Assembly: GCA_025917655.1 (NCBI GenBank)
Contig: CP084619.1
Span: 186,001-250,000 of the forward strand
From: Chlorella sorokiniana
Taxonomy: Eukaryota; Chlorophyta; Trebouxiophyceae; Chlorellales; Chlorellaceae
DNA length: 64,000 nucleotides
Direction: 5' to 3'
Below are positions 19,901-33,300 of the stretch, in pieces. The translations under genes were made by a program, and so were the position numbers. How positions within the stretch are numbered: the first letter of the stretch is position 1; every line of letters begins with the position of its first letter. The notes under the pieces were generated by a model. It was not told the origin of the DNA and did not search any database. It saw only the letters and a program-made list of their open reading frames with translations.

Positions 19901-21237
19901 GCTCGGTAAAAGGCGGCGAGTGACAGCAGGGCAGACGTGGCGAGGCCAGGGCTTACGCAGCATCGCTGCTGCACCTGCTGCGGCGGGGGCGGCAGGTTGC
20001 AGGGAGGTGCGCGCTCTATATAATGCTGTAGCACCAGCGATCGAAACTGGTTGAGAAGCACCGCCGGGTCGGGAGGGGCGCTGCCACCGTTGTGACGACC
20101 CTCCTCGCCTTCTTCTTGGGCCGCTGCCAGATCGCTGCTCGCAGCATTCAGCAGCTGGTCCCATCTGGTGGCGTGACAGGGAAAAGGGGTATGGGGCAGC
20201 GGGTGAGGGGACACACCGACACCCCGAACATCACTGTGCTGCAGGGGCTGTTCCTGCCATGTCGAAATGAAGCTGGGGCTGGCCTCACTACCGCAGCTGC
20301 CGTTTTTAAGCATTAAGCAGTAACAAACAAACAGGGATGCAGGTTATTGCTGTGAAGAGCATGTACGTGAAGAATGCGAGTCGTGGCAACGTGGCACAGG
20401 GCTCACCGCAGGCGGCCGTGCTCGAGCAGGTTGCGCACCATCTTCTCCGCCTCCGAGCCGTGCTCGTCGGCAATGTGGGTCAGGAAGCGGGGAAGCCTGC
20501 GACGACGGCAAGGAAAGAACAGGAAAGACACACCAAAGTGGCTCTGGAAGTTGGAGCAGGAAAGGGGAGAAAAGTGGGCGAGGGCTGGGCGCTAAGCTAC
20601 GCTGACAGCCACTTAAAGCTTGGGACAGGGTGCATGTGCATACAACTTGCTCCTACCATAATTGAGTCACTGAAAGAAACATGGACAAGGCAAGTAGGAG
20701 ACCTGGTAATTATTGAAGGATTTGCAAGCGGACCAGCGGGCCGGGTTAGGCAACCCACCGCAGGACTTGCAGGATGCGGGGCAGTACCACCTCGTACAGC
20801 GAATACTTGGGGCCTGGCCCCCGTAGCGTGGGCGGCTCCTGTTTGAGATAACAGGCCACGTAGTTTTGCTGGAGGAGAACCAGCAGTGCATTCTTCAGCA
20901 GCGATGGCTGCAAGTCAGACGTGCGCTGGAGGTCGGCAAACTGCGGCAGCGGGGCGCAGAGGGAGAGGTGAGCGGGGGTCACAAGAGGTGAGGGTCAGGC
21001 AGGACAGCCATGCAGAGGAGGCACCACGATGGGCAACATGTGTTCCTTTAGGGCGGCTGAAGATTTGCGCTGGCCTCCCCCCCCCCCCCGCACCTGCTGA
21101 GCGCCGTGATTGATCAGGCACGCAACTACCTTCGTGCACACCGGTCCCACCGTGTCTTCGGCCAGTTTCAGCGCCAGGCGGCATGCGTAGGGGCCCACGC
21201 TGGCAGGATTTGACGGGTATTCCTCTGCATCGGCCAT
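16987..21237 (-). CDS. RPC3: RNA polymerase III subunit RPC3 (RPC82/POLR3C)
   Basis: Exons, 5' to 3': 21094-21237, 20759-20940, 20407-20496, 19975-20164, 19747-19857, 19653-19693 (uncertain), 19376-19495, 19063-19198, 18799-18904, 18519-18625, 18062-18190, 17617-17757, 16987-17308; about 606 residues. RPC3 belongs to the Pol III-specific RPC3-RPC6-RPC7 heterotrimer needed for promoter opening. Marks are the winged-helix start (LVLLQQNYVACYL), LWRVNYDEFNRRF, KFGAHAMRVWRLLL, and the near-universal PRTADHAPSRTFYTW, followed by a C-terminal coiled coil. The linker holding VRFLLPEDTGG is lysine-rich. One intron starts with GC (donor at 18518). The small exon at 19653-19693 is off by one in phase from its neighbour, so that junction is not settled. 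Confidence 0.88.
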
Positions 21238-21818
21238 GCCGCCCTGCGCTTCAACAGGAGGCCAGCAGCGACGGGAGTGGAAGAGCGGCGGCGTGTGTGG
21301 GTAACACAATCTTGCAACAAGGCACGATGTGCACGCGTGATACAGATTTTCATAACATCGCGCCTGTGACTAGACGTTCGAATCGGCTTCAAAGCCGAGC
21401 TTTGGCCATCGATGAGCAGTGCGGCAGGCTCGTCCCGGCTGATGTGCTTCACCAGACAATTTGCCAAATTCCAATGCATGCAGTGAGATGGGGCCGCAGT
21501 CTGCTGCCCTCTGCGGAAGTAAGTACAACTGTCAGTACAACTGATGGAGGGCGTGAGGTCCCCCACCACACCCCGATGAAGGAGATTGAGTGCGTTGCAG
21601 TAGGCAGGCTTGTGCTCAAGCCGTAATCGAACGGCCACTGCGCATAGGTGAACTGTGTTTTACATTTGCTTTGCACAGAAGAGCGTTTGGCCAGCGGCGG
21701 AAGGGCACATCAGGAGGCAAAGAACAATGACCGATCCTGAGCATGTGCAGGATTCCGTACCTGTAGCTGTCTGCAGTTGGCGTTGCCTGACTGGTGGGGC
21801 CCTGGACAGTGACCGGCC
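21238..21818. other. Intergenic region (divergent promoter)
   Basis: About 580 bp between the starts of RPC3 (-) and the sulfotransferase (+). No gene found. A short tandem repeat of GTACAACTG is near 21530. Confidence 0.4.
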
Positions 21819-23278
21819 ATGACGCAGGCGCGGGTCAAGCGCAGGCTTAGGAGTCCCAGGCTGCTGTGGGCCTGCGGCGTGCTCATCGCGCTGGCGGCCA
21901 TCGCGGGGCTGTGCCTGGCATGGCGGGATGCCGCACTCACGGTGGACACCCCCACACGGCTGCACGGCCGCGTGCGCAAGCATGGCCCTCTGGGGGTGGT
22001 CTCCATGCTGGCGGCCGGCGGCACCTACCAACAGCTGCGCTTCCCGGGGGCTGGCGCAAGCGGGCTTGCGGGGGCGGCCGCGGCCGCCGGCCAAGTGGTG
22101 CAGTCTGATGTACTCCGACAAGTGAGCTGGTGCTTGCATGCCCATACGCTCAGCGTGCAGTGCTGCTCTGCCGATAGGCTGGGATCTGTAGCAGCAACAT
22201 CTGCAGCACGGGCCGAGGCAGCATGCCCGCCCCCTCCATAGGGCACCACCTCTCGTTTGTGAACGCTCAGTCACCGTGTCACCTGCATGGTACCTGCAGG
22301 TACCGCCTCATCTTTGTAAAGACACCCAAGACGGCGGGCACCACGTTGGCTACCTTCTTCACCGACTGCCGCGTCCCTGGCGCTGCAGACCACTGCCTCC
22401 GGATGGCCGCCTATGGCAATGCATCCAACATAGCCCACATAGCCGCCGCCTGGAACGACTACTTTGTGTTTGGCTTCTCCAGGAACCCGCTGCGCCGGGC
22501 CATCAGCCAGTATCAGTACCTCAGCACCTTCATTTCCCCAGAGTGCAGCGACACGCCGAGCTGGGATGCGTTCTGCGCCGACCCTTTCGTGCTGGTGAGC
22601 TTTGCTTGTGTGGGAGAGGATGATAGTAACTCGCACTTGGAGTGCACTAGAGCCGGGAGTTGGGAGAAACGGGGGGACTGCGCTGCAGCGCCTTCCCTCG
22701 ATCAGGGGACATTGGAACTGAAAGGGTGCTTGCTGGCCTCTCACTTTGAAGATCTTGGCCAGGGCGCTGCACCCTTTTTCTCCTGTATTCTTTCTCGCCC
22801 AGACCATCCTCCCCTCCCTACCGCCCGCCTGCCCGCGCAGGGCGACCTCTGCGCCGACCGTAACCGCTCGGAGCGCTGCTGCACGGAAATGACAGTGGAC
22901 GAAGCGGAGCACCATTACCTGCACGCCTCGCCCCAGGCCAACTGCTTCACCACGCTGGACGGCCGGCTGGCGCTGGACTGGCTAGGTCGGGTGGAAAATT
23001 TCGAAGATGATCTGGCAGAGCTGCTACGTATCCTCAACTCGAGGCCGGGCGTGCCAAAGATTCCAGCCAGGCCGCCGCGCAAGGCGAACTACAACGCGAG
23101 CCCTTGCGAGCCAGGGGGTGGGAGCAGCCAGCTAAACAACCAAGCGCACCGCCGCCTGGCGTGGCAGGTGCGGAACGGTACCGCGAATCCTTGCGACAAA
23201 ATGGAGCTGTTTCGAGGGCGGCACGCTGCATGCTACACGGGGTCACGTCCTTCTTTCAAGAAGACATTGCCCTGCTGA
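21819..23278 (+). CDS. Golgi-type carbohydrate sulfotransferase (Sulfotransfer_2-like)
   Basis: Exons are 21819-22129, 22300-22594 and 22841-23278, about 347 residues. Residues about 15-35 form a type II signal anchor after a basic tail (RVKRRLRSPR). The PAPS-binding 5'-phosphosulfate loop is FVKTPKTAGTTLATFF, and the 3'-phosphate motif is FGFSRNPLRRAISQY. The Cys-rich luminal part (CADRNRSERCCTEM) and N-glycosylation sites fit an enzyme that moves sulfate from PAPS to a sugar in the Golgi. The end of exon 1 is uncertain. The stronger donor at 22122 gives the wrong phase, while the weaker one at 22130 keeps VSWYRLIFVKTPK in frame. Confidence 0.8.
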
Positions 23279-23520
23279 TGTGACACAGCTGCGCTGAACA
23301 ACCCACTATCGGCAGTTCCTCGGCTGCAATCAGTAGCTGTTAACAGAGTGGGTGACAGTCTTGGACATGTCTTGCTGCCTCGAGCCCAGATCAAGGACTG
23401 CTTGGAGCCAACGCATGCCAAGCTGTGCACTAGCACTTGCCCCTTTGCAAGTCACGGAGAGGGATGTTCACCCAGCCAGACCAACAGAAACACTTCTTAC
23501 AAAACTTTGGACAGTTCAGG

Positions 23521-26500
23521 TCATATATCCTCCTCATCATCATCCAGCACCGCCGCCCCATGCCTGTGCTTGGCGCGCTTGCGCGGCTGCTGCGCTTCAA
23601 CATCCTCCTGCAGCCCACCCTCCTCTTCATCGTCGTCTGTCAGCCCAAAGTCAATCTCATCCTCCAGCTCAGCCTCGCCGCCGCCCCCTCCCTGCCTGCC
23701 TCTGCCGCCGGGACTTGATCTGAGGCGGGGCCAGCGCCGCCGCGACCGCCGCGCGCATCAGCCGCCGCCGCTGCCCGCCCCTCGTCGTCTTGATCAGGGT
23801 TGTAGTCCTCATCGTCTTCGCTGGACTCAAAGAGGGCGTCCACCCTGGCATCCACGTCGGCACCCTGCTGTACGCCGCCCTTGGCCACGGCGGAGGAGTC
23901 GCCGGCGGCAACCGCCTGCAAGGCGACGCGGGGACAGTGGGCTGCTCAAAGAGGCCTGGCCGAGGAGGGGCACAGAAGGCTGCGTGCTGCACAGGCAAAG
24001 TTGGAAACAGCACACAGCGCGACGGGAGAGCGAGTCTGCATGCCAGGTGCAGCCCCACAGCACTTGACAAAGTCATCGAGAGCGTAGCACCGCAGCTGTC
24101 CTGCTGTCAAGCCGCACCTTTTGCATCGTCGCGCTGGCGCGCCACTGGTCCTGCAGGTGGCGCAGGCGCTCCGCGTTGCTGCGCGCCTGCTCCTCCAGCC
24201 GCCGCCGCCGCGCCTCCTCCTCCGCCCGCCGCTGCCCCTCAGCGAGCCGCCGCAGCTTCTGCGGCAGGGGAAAGGAGAGGGGTGAGCGAATATTGAGGCA
24301 AGCGGCTGCTGGCGGCGCAGGCTCTGGCAATTTGCCAACGTCGCTCCCCACGCCCGCCCCCACCCCCTTTCCCTGCCCGCACCTCCTGCGCGTCTGCTTC
24401 TGCCATGGCCGCCGCCTGCCGCTGCTCCGCCTTGCGCGAGTCCTCCTCCGCAGTTTTGAGGTGGTCCTGCGCAGAATTGAAAGGAAGAGCGCATAGCCCC
24501 TCTCTTTGTGAATCAAAACAACGACCCCGCCAGCCTGCTGTAGCGTTCCACTGGTGAGCCCAGGGAGGGCAGGAGGGGTGGGGAAGATGCATAGAAACAA
24601 GCAAGGGGTCATGATCAACAAAAGCTGGCGCCACGGCAGCGTGTGCAACGAGGGCACGCACCAGCGCGCCGTTGTGCGTTTGCGCAATGAAGTTGATGTG
24701 CTTCTCCAGCTTGCGCGCGTCCAGCCCAACGCCCGGCCCCAGCCCCAGCAGCTGGCGGAAGAAGCGGTGCGCAGCCATGAGCTGCTTCACCGCCGAGCGC
24801 AGGTCGGCCAGGCGGGAGGGGTCCCCAGGGAGGCGCTTGCGCTGCAGCGTGCGCACAGCCCACTCCTGCAGCGGGCGGGGGGCGAGACAGGCAAGGTAAG
24901 TCTCTTTTGCAATCCCCTTTGCAGGCTGGTACACTGGCAAAGCGCGCCCCCACACCACCAGCACCAGCACCAGCACGTACCAGCCGCCCCACCCACCTGC
25001 ATCGTGACCGCCACGTTGAAGCGCAGCTTGTGGTCGGTGGGGGCCAGGTGCAGCGCCTTGGTGAGCGTGCGCTTGGCCTCGGGCAGCTGGTCGGCGTCGT
25101 AGTGGGCCCTGCAGGACAACCAGGGAATGGGGGTGATTGGCACGCGGGCACCCTAAACAGACCCCAGCCTAGACCCTGCAACACAACCAACCCCGACGTA
25201 GCTTCAGCCTCCCACGAGGCAAGGCAAACCACAAGAGCCGTGTGCAGTACAGCAGCCCAATACCTGGCAAGGTACAGCATGACCACTGCGTTGCGATTGT
25301 CATAGAAGCGGCGCAGCGCGCCGCGGTACATCTGGATGGCGGCGGTGTACTGCTGCTGCGCCAGGTACACGTTGCCGAGGTTGACCCAGGCGTCCGGCAT
25401 GCGCCAGAAGCCCGCAGAGGCAGCAGACGCCTCTTGTACCTGCGGGAACGAGCCCAGGGGCCTTCTTTGAGCTCAGCTGAGCAAGGGAAGGGCATATGTG
25501 TTGACTGGCCTGTGCTGCAGTGCAGTTTACGTTGTCAGCATGTACCGACGTTGTCAGCATGTACATTCCGCGAGCCAACTAACAGCAGACAAGGCGGGGC
25601 AGCGCTTGAAAACAAAAGCAAGCAACACGCATGGCAGTGCGTGCTGCCCATGGAAGAAAGCCTGTCCCTCTTGCTCGCCTGAAGGAAGACCTCTTTCGCG
25701 GCGGTCAGGTCCCCCACCTCAGCAAGGATGCAGCCCACGCCGTTGGCAGCAAAGATGCAGCCTGCAAGGGAACCATCAAGGATGAAGGAACGGAAAAATG
25801 GAGTTGGCTGCTTGTGGAACTGCATCAGAGAGCCCCAGCCTTGATGCAACGCTGCGTACGTGCATTCGGCCGAGGATAAGAAGCAGCAGCAATCTGTTTG
25901 GCGAAGCAGTTCCCAGACGAGACGCACCTTCGTCCCGCTCCAGAACCCGTCGGTACAGTTCTAGCGCATGCGAGCAGTGCACCTCGGCCCGCTGCACCTT
26001 GCTATCGCTGCCGCGGTCCGTGGGGGCGGAGTAGGCGTGCAGGTTGGCCATTGCGAGCCGCGCAAACGACTCGTGCCGCCCGTCGGCCCGCGCCAGCAGT
26101 GTGTCAAGCACCTGCAGGGGCAGTGTTGCCGCAAGGCTAACGAACTAGTGAGAACAAGAGATCACGCGCCCAGACCAAGCGCCCAAAGGACACTTTCCAG
26201 CACGCACATCTGAGCGCTGCTGCACCAGACACTTGTCACCAAGGCGCGGCGGGCAGAACAAGCCCAATTGGCACGCTTACGAGCTTGGGGTGGAGAAGAA
26301 AACAGAAACCAGGAGCATACCACGGTAGGAGAAGCATGGTCGTCAGCACAAGCGCGCCTGCTTAGCGTTGTGGTAATCGCGCTTCTCAAGGTACAGCCCT
26401 GCCTGCAACGCCAGCGCATCAGCAGCGTAGCCAGGGTTGTCCACCGCCTGGCCTGCCCAATGCAGCGCCATCTGTGGGTGTTGATGGAGGGCCATGCATC

Positions 26501-29500
26501 TGTGGGTGTGTGCACATGTTGCTCTTGCACATAATGGTGTGGCTGGGATCAGGGAATGCGCTGTGCAGCACGCTCAGGCGCCCCTGGATGCGCAACGCGG
26601 CTTGTGAAGGCGCACAAACCCCGCCTCATCAATGCACCAGCGGCGCCTCGCCTTGGTGTCGCCACGCGCTTTGGCCACGCAAGCGAGGCGCAGGCAGCAG
26701 TCGCCGTAGCGTGGAAACTGGCGCAGCAGCTCGCGATACTCGGCTTCAGCCGCTTGCAGTGCGCCGCTCGCCTCCTTCACCCGCGCCAAGTTGTAACTCA
26801 AAGTAACCTGCAGGAGGTGCATTAAGGGCACAATCATGTGCCCAAACAAGCACTGCGCTCTGAACAATTATCAGGTGGCAATCATCCCGATGAATGATGC
26901 GCCACGATACAGGTCTCTCATGCCTTACTAATCGGGTCAGGGGCGGGTTTGACGACAACGGACAAACACAGCAGTCGGCGGCTTCCTACCTGCGCCACTG
27001 CGCTCAGGTCTCCCAGCCCCCGCTGGCCGCCGCTGCCACCGCCTGCCCCATCAGGCGCAGGGCCTCTTCCGACTCGCCCGCGCGCAGGTGCAGCACGGCA
27101 GCGTTGTTGAGGAGTCGGGCGGAGAGGGGAGCCGTGGTAGCGCCGCCGTTGGCTTTGCTGCCGCATCACGCCGGATCTCAATCGCTTTGTTGTACGCCTT
27201 GAGCGCGCCTGCACCCGTGGCGCCCATCATATTGCGTCTTAGCCCACACACAGCGAAGTATCAAGTTATGTCTCTCGACAAAGGCAGTGTTGCCTGTTAC
27301 CCACAGGTGCTGAGCGACTTCAGTCTGTTCTGCTCCCTTGCCCTCATATGCCCCCCGTGACAACAAGCAAGGTGAGGGATGACTCAGGGATTTCTGCCCA
27401 CTCCCTCAAGGACCCACCCGCAGGCTCCAGCGAGGCCAGCAGATCGCCAAGCGCCTCCCAAAAATCGGCGTCGCTCGGCCGCTTAACCGCCGCCTCCTTG
27501 AACTGGGCCAGCACGTCGGGCCGCCGCGCCGCAGTCTTGCTGTACACGCGCGCCAGCACCTGCCAGAAGGGGAATGGCAAGGATCAAAGGTCATGGAGCA
27601 GCTGGGTGGCGTGTCTCAGAAGTGAAACACGAGAACTGACACAAAAATCAAGCATATCGTCGGATTGGCAAATGCATCGTGGTTGAGCACCGTGTCCACC
27701 AGCCAGCCCAGCACAGAGCCAGAACGGCGCCCCTCTCACCTCACTGCGCCATCGACTCACCCTCCCACTAACCACCAACCACACAACACCCCACCTACCA
27801 CAACCCAAACCCAGCCCAGCCACACCCACCCACCTCCAGCGCGTCGCCCCAGTGCGGCGCCTCCACGAGCGCGCTTTCTAGCAGGGACGCAGCATTGGTG
27901 TGCTCCCCCATCAGCACGTTTGCCTGTGCCAGCCCCAGCCGCGGCAGCAGCAGCTTGGGATCCAGGTGCGACGCCTGCAGGGTGAGACAAGAGGCACAGT
28001 GATGGATTATGCACGGTGACTGGTGGCACGAGGGGTGACGCGCGTACCTTGCACAGTAAGCAAGGGCAGCAGGTGCGCGCACAGACAGTGCCCGACCCCA
28101 CCATGCGGCCCTGCCCGTCTTCCCCCTTGGCCCGCTTGCAGGGCCACGGCCACCCTGGGCCCCTCCCCAGATCTTGTGAAAGTGCAGGGTCCCCGCATCC
28201 ATGAGACAAAAACGTTGACGGCTTCCCGCAGCCACATGCGTCTTTCCGGCAGCGGACGGCACCTGCTGGTAGCATTGGAAGGCCTCCTGCATCTGTCCCA
28301 GCGCATGCGCAGCTCGCGCCAAAATGGTAGTCGCCTCAGCCCGCAGCGCCGCCGTGCCCGCATGCTGCAACACGCTCTGGGCCAGCAGGCGTGCCTGCGA
28401 TGGGGTGCATGGGTGGAGGCTTGGTGTTGCCTGGTATGGGTGGTCATGCTGCAACACATCATGATGGGATTAACAAAACGACTGACAGATGGTATCAGAA
28501 CGAACAACAGCTGGTTGCCGGACAAGGCGGTGAGCCCCCCACCCACACACAGCCCAGCCCACTTCACACAACCACACACAACCGCACCTTGTCCGCAAAG
28601 CCTTGGCGCAGGCAGAAGTGGGCCAGCAGCAGGAGCACCAGCGGGCTCTCGGGGTCCTGCTCAAACGCCTGGGCAAGGAGGTGCGAGCCTTCACGCACGC
28701 CCTGCAACAGAGCAGGCAGGTTGCGGGAGGGTTGAGAGCGGCGGCGTAGAAGGCGGGGGTAAAGGCGGAGGGATAATAGCAGTGCAGCAGCACCGGAGGA
28801 AGCAGATCATTGCTTACGTAGATGAGCGTCAGGGACGTGCATCCTTTACACAGCAGGTCCCCAACCCCCACCCGCACCCCAGCCTCCACCCCTGACTCAT
28901 TACTTCACCCACGAAACACGCACACCTGATCATCATCGCTGACGTGGAGCTTGAGCACTGCCAGCCCCAGCAGTGCCGGGTGCACCCCGGCGCCAGCTCC
29001 AGCGTGCGGCGGTACGCGGCCTCCGCCTTGGCGGTGTGGCCCAACTTGAGGCAGCAGGCGGCGATGCCGAGGCGCACCTCGGGCGGGCAGCTGGGGCAGA
29101 CGCGAAGCGCGGCCTTGTACCTGGGAGCGGCAAGCATGCAGCAGAAATTTTTCAGCTTTGCACGTGGTGCATGCAACCAAGGGCAGCCAGGTGTGGGTGC
29201 AAGCTTGCTGTTTGACCCTTTGGCCGTGGGTTTCCAGCGGCAGTTGCTCACAGACGAAGCGCCTCGTTGTACCGCTGCTGCTCAAAGTGGATGCTGGCCA
29301 GCGCCAGCTGCGGCGCTACGCTGGACCGGCCGTTGCACTTCATGCCCATGGCCTTCATAAAGTGCTGCTTGCCGGTGTCGCTATCGCCCTGTAGCAGGGG
29401 GGCTAGGCACCCGGGAGGGTGAGCATGGAGCATGGAGCTCAGCGTGCTTGGTTGCAGCGCAACGCAACACAACCGCAAGCCCAGCGCGGCCGCGTACCCG

Positions 29501-29917
29501 GACCAGGGCAGCAGCTCCCAGCACAAGTTCAGGCAGCTGCTCTTGGATGTCAAGATGTCTCGCTTTGTTGCAGAAGTTGGTGCAGGCGCTTAGCAGCAGG
29601 GTGCGCTGCTGGAGGCCGCGCTCTGCGGCGGCCTGCTGCAGCTTCAACTCTGCCAGGCAACAGAGGGCTTGAATATGTCCAAATGACTCATTTGGCCCTT
29701 TTCGACGCCCCTCCTCCCGCTCAGTGGCCTCTGTTAGCACCGCCTCAAAGTGATGGGGTCCTTGCGGCCCTCCGTAAACAAGGAGGTGCTCTGCTGCAAT
29801 TCGCCAAGCCTCGATTGGGGCATCAGAACTCCTTAACACCCGCAGCAAACCATCTGGGTTTTGGTCCAGTGGCTCTACGCGCAGCACAGCCCCATTCAGG
29901 GGCAGGAGCAAATCCAT
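23521..29917 (-). CDS. CTR9: CTR9, PAF1-complex TPR subunit
   Basis: Eighteen exons, 5' to 3': 29498-29917, 29252-29388, 28926-29120, 28588-28701, 28263-28394, 27834-27974, 27418-27559, 26990-27208, 26652-26807, 26358-26471, 25928-26111, 25679-25761, 25264-25439, 24997-25108, 24662-24865, 24383-24466, 24118-24258, 23521-23915; about 1050 residues. CTR9 is the TPR scaffold of the PAF1 transcription-elongation complex. TPR motifs recur from CPPEVRLGIAACCLKLG onward; PDAWVNLGNVYLAQQQYTAA and LYLARAHYDADQLPEAK match animal CTR9 closely. Then come a charged coiled coil (RRLAEGQRRAEEEARRRR) and an acidic tail ending VLDDDEEDI. Donors at 26651, 26357 and 25678 are GC. One-base slips occur near 28984-28987, 27154-27156, 27017-27021 and 23684-23688, each at a short homopolymer. 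Confidence 0.92.
25529..25564 (-). repeat. 19-bp tandem duplication in a CTR9 intron
   Basis: ACGTTGTCAGCATGTAC occurs twice, starting 19 bp apart. Confidence 0.7.
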
Positions 29918-30395
29918 CACAATAAACAGATCATTTCAGAATACACGAAAGTTCAAGCCAGCTTCCATCGCGACGCATGGCGCCCAAACAAGTGTAGTGC
30001 CGCCCCTGGGCTCGGTCCACAATTCACAAGTCACTGAAGTACTTCGTCTGTATTGAAATCTATATAATCATTCCACCAGCGTGCGTCTTCCTGCATAGGA
30101 CAGGCCGTGTTTGCCGAACCCATCAACTCAAGGAAGACGCGTGGCTACTAGCAAGCTTAGGACAAAAAGCAAGGAAACTTGTAGTTGTGGGCACGCCTTG
30201 AAGGCGCCTGTAGCAGGTGGGCTTGCGCGGGGCTTCTTGTTGCCTCATCTTTCGCCGGGAAACGTGAAACATGGCCGGCAAACGCCCTGGAGCCGTGCAG
30301 CAAGGGCGTAACGGTTTTTGCAGAACCAAGAGCGGCGCTGGGAAAGGGGGGCAACTGGCGCTCCCGACAGTCGCCTCTTTGGTCTGCAGCAGGGT
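29918..30395. other. Divergent promoter region of CTR9 and SF3A3
   Basis: About 480 bp between two start codons on opposite strands. A TATATAA-like element at 30059-30066 can serve either direction. No gene found. Confidence 0.45.
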
Positions 30396-33300
30396 ATGGC
30401 GTCCACGCTGCTGGAGGAGACTCGGCAGGCGCATGATGACATTGAGCGGTTGGAGCGGTATGTGTGGCTGCCGCGCATGTGCCTGTGCACCTTCCGCATT
30501 GCGACGTTCGATGCCGCTGCACCCAGCCTGCTTCCTTCCTCTCTGCGCCCTTGAAGGCTGATTGTGAAAGATTTCACAACCAAGCCCGCGGCGACACACA
30601 AGGACAAGCTACTGCAAAGCCACCGTGTGCGAGCCATGTTGGATGGCATTCAAGAGCGGTCAGCAAAGCTGGTGCGTCCTGTGGCCATGATGAGCACACC
30701 TCTGTCTTTATGTCTGCGCAGCTGACATGCCAGCCCACTCTCCTCCGGCGACTCACAATGGTCTTGTGCATTATCAACAGATCCGCATTTACCAAGACGA
30801 GGATGGCGCCCGCAAGGAGGAGATTGCACAGCTGCGCCACGGCGCTAGTGACAACGTGTTCAGGCAGGCACCTGCCACCCTGCGCAGCGTACTGGCAGAG
30901 AATTATGTACACCACGCTGTCTGCTTAGGTCGCCGGCAACACAGCTGGCCAGCTACATCGTGATAAGCACACAAACCCTGTTTGCCTGCAGCAACTTCTA
31001 CGAGCGGCTCAAGGAGGTGCGGGAGTATCACCGCAAATTCCCGGATGATGAACTGACAGAGGTGCGTTTCAGTGCATGCGATTGGTGATTTTTGCGGTAG
31101 AGCTCGTAACTGCGGTGGAGAGTGAGGCCACGATGCGGCTGTGGGGGCGGGGAATGGCTTGTGCATTGCTCCCCACTGTGGCTGGGCCTGCTGGCATTGA
31201 AAGGCTCTTGGTCTATGGATGCTGTGCTGATGCTCCTGCAACACACGACACCCTTGCGCAGGCCGAGAACGACGAGGCGTTGCTGGGTGAGGCGCCGGCG
31301 CCGCTGTTCAGCGGCGAGGAGGCCATGGGGCGCTTCCTGGACTTGCATGAGCACCATCAGGCGTACCTCAATTCCAAGTTTGGCAAGCAGGCAAGGTGGC
31401 GCACGTGTGTTTGGAACGGTACTGCCAGCTCCCGCGCTGCAGTTGGGCGGCGCAGCCATGGCTATCATGCCTGTGAACCATCGCTCGGCCTTGTCAACCT
31501 TTCCTACTAATGTCTGTACAAACTAAACAAGCAAGCCCACTTTGTTTAGTTTTCTTGTTCTTTCACCGCAGGTTGACTACTACACGTACGTGTCCAGCGT
31601 GTCCGATTTTGACGCAATGCCACGCTCGCAGCGCCTGTCCCGCCCGTACCGCGACTACCTGGCCGCGCTTGTGGGTTACCTGGAGTCGTTCTACGAGCGC
31701 AGCCAGCCCCTGGCACAGCTATCCAAGCAGTACGAAAAGGTGCAGGGCGCAGACTGCGCTCATGGGCACCGCGTGCACAATGGCGACTTTTTTGGCCAAG
31801 GGCAATTTCTTGGCACTTTGCATCTTGCTGGGGTGGGCTGCAGTTGGCAAGCAGCGCGTGTGACGAACGCTAATTTGTCTGTCTGCCCTGCTCCGCAGCT
31901 AGAGGCTGATTTTGGGGAGCAGTGGCGATCGGGCAGCGTGCAGGGCTGGGAGGAAGTCGGCGGAGGCCAGCAGGCGGACGGCCCAGCTGTCGGCACGCTG
32001 GACCTCGATGCATTTGACTCTGCTGACGAGCTGGAAATGCTAGGTGCGGTGCCGCTGTGCTTCGGTGCGCTGCATGTTGGCATGTGTTGTGCTGCATGGG
32101 CCGTGGCGGCGGTGCTGCGGTGAGCAGCGCGGTGCGCCGGCCTCTGCCTGCTAGTTGTGGCGCTCGGATGAACACATTGTGGCAAGTGCACTTTATCCAA
32201 CTCCACACATTCTGTCACCCAGCTCGCCCAACCCATTCATACCCACTCGCCACGCCCCCTCGCACATTCAACTAGGCGCGGAGCGGCTCAAGGAAGCCCT
32301 GCAGGCGCTCGGCATGAAGTGCGGCGGCACGCTGCGCCAGCGCGCCGAGCGACTTATGCAGACCAAGGGCAAGCGGCCTGAGGAGCTTGACAAGTCGCTC
32401 TTTGCCAAAGGCAGCATGCCGCTGGTAGGCCCCGGCTCTTGTATGACTGCTCCTTGACATTGCTGGTGTTGTCAGGTGTTGTCACAACCTGCCCTCTGTT
32501 TCTGATGTGCTCCTAGATCGCCTCATATCTGCTCACCCGGCCTGTGTCAGCCTCGCACGCCCCCACCCCCTGGCCCCCCCCGCCCCCTCCCCCCCCCCCC
32601 CACCCCACCCCCCAGGCGTCCCAGAGCGCCGAAGAGCGCGAGCGCGCAGCAGCGGCAGCGCGGGCCACAGCACTGCTTGAGGCCAAGGCAGCCAGGCTCT
32701 GCGCCATGCTGTCCTCCGTCATTGAAGACACCAAGGGGCGCATAGAGAAGAAGCAGGCACAGACTTACGAGGAGCTGGTGGCGGAGCAGGCGGAAGCAGA
32801 GGAGGTGCGTTTGGGCGGAGGAAAGGGGGTTGGGAGGCCAGCGTTTTAAGTCGGTGAAAAGCTGGGAAGCAACCTGCACACTGCTTAGCATTGTACTTGA
32901 AGAGCGTCTCGGGCCTCGACTACTGGCAAACTTTGTTGTCGTCAAGCGGGGCCTGCCGTAACTCCTCAGGCGAGGGCCGTGTACTCACCTGGCCGCACTC
33001 TCACCCCAGCCCGCCATGCCCCTGAACTGCCTGCCTGCCTTCCACCGTGCAGGAGGCCGCGCTGCCCGAGGACAGCGATGAGGAGGACGAGTTTGTATAC
33101 AACCCGCTCAAGCTGCCGCTGGGCTGGGACGGCAAGCCCATCCCCTACTGGCTCTACAAGCTGCACGGGCTCAACATGGAGTTCAAGTGCGAGATCTGCG
33201 GTGAGCGTCACGGGCCAAGTTTGAGCTTTTGAGATGGCCGTGCGACCAGTGTGGTTGCCTGTCTATCAAGGGTTGTTGTTTGTATCGTTAGAACCATAGT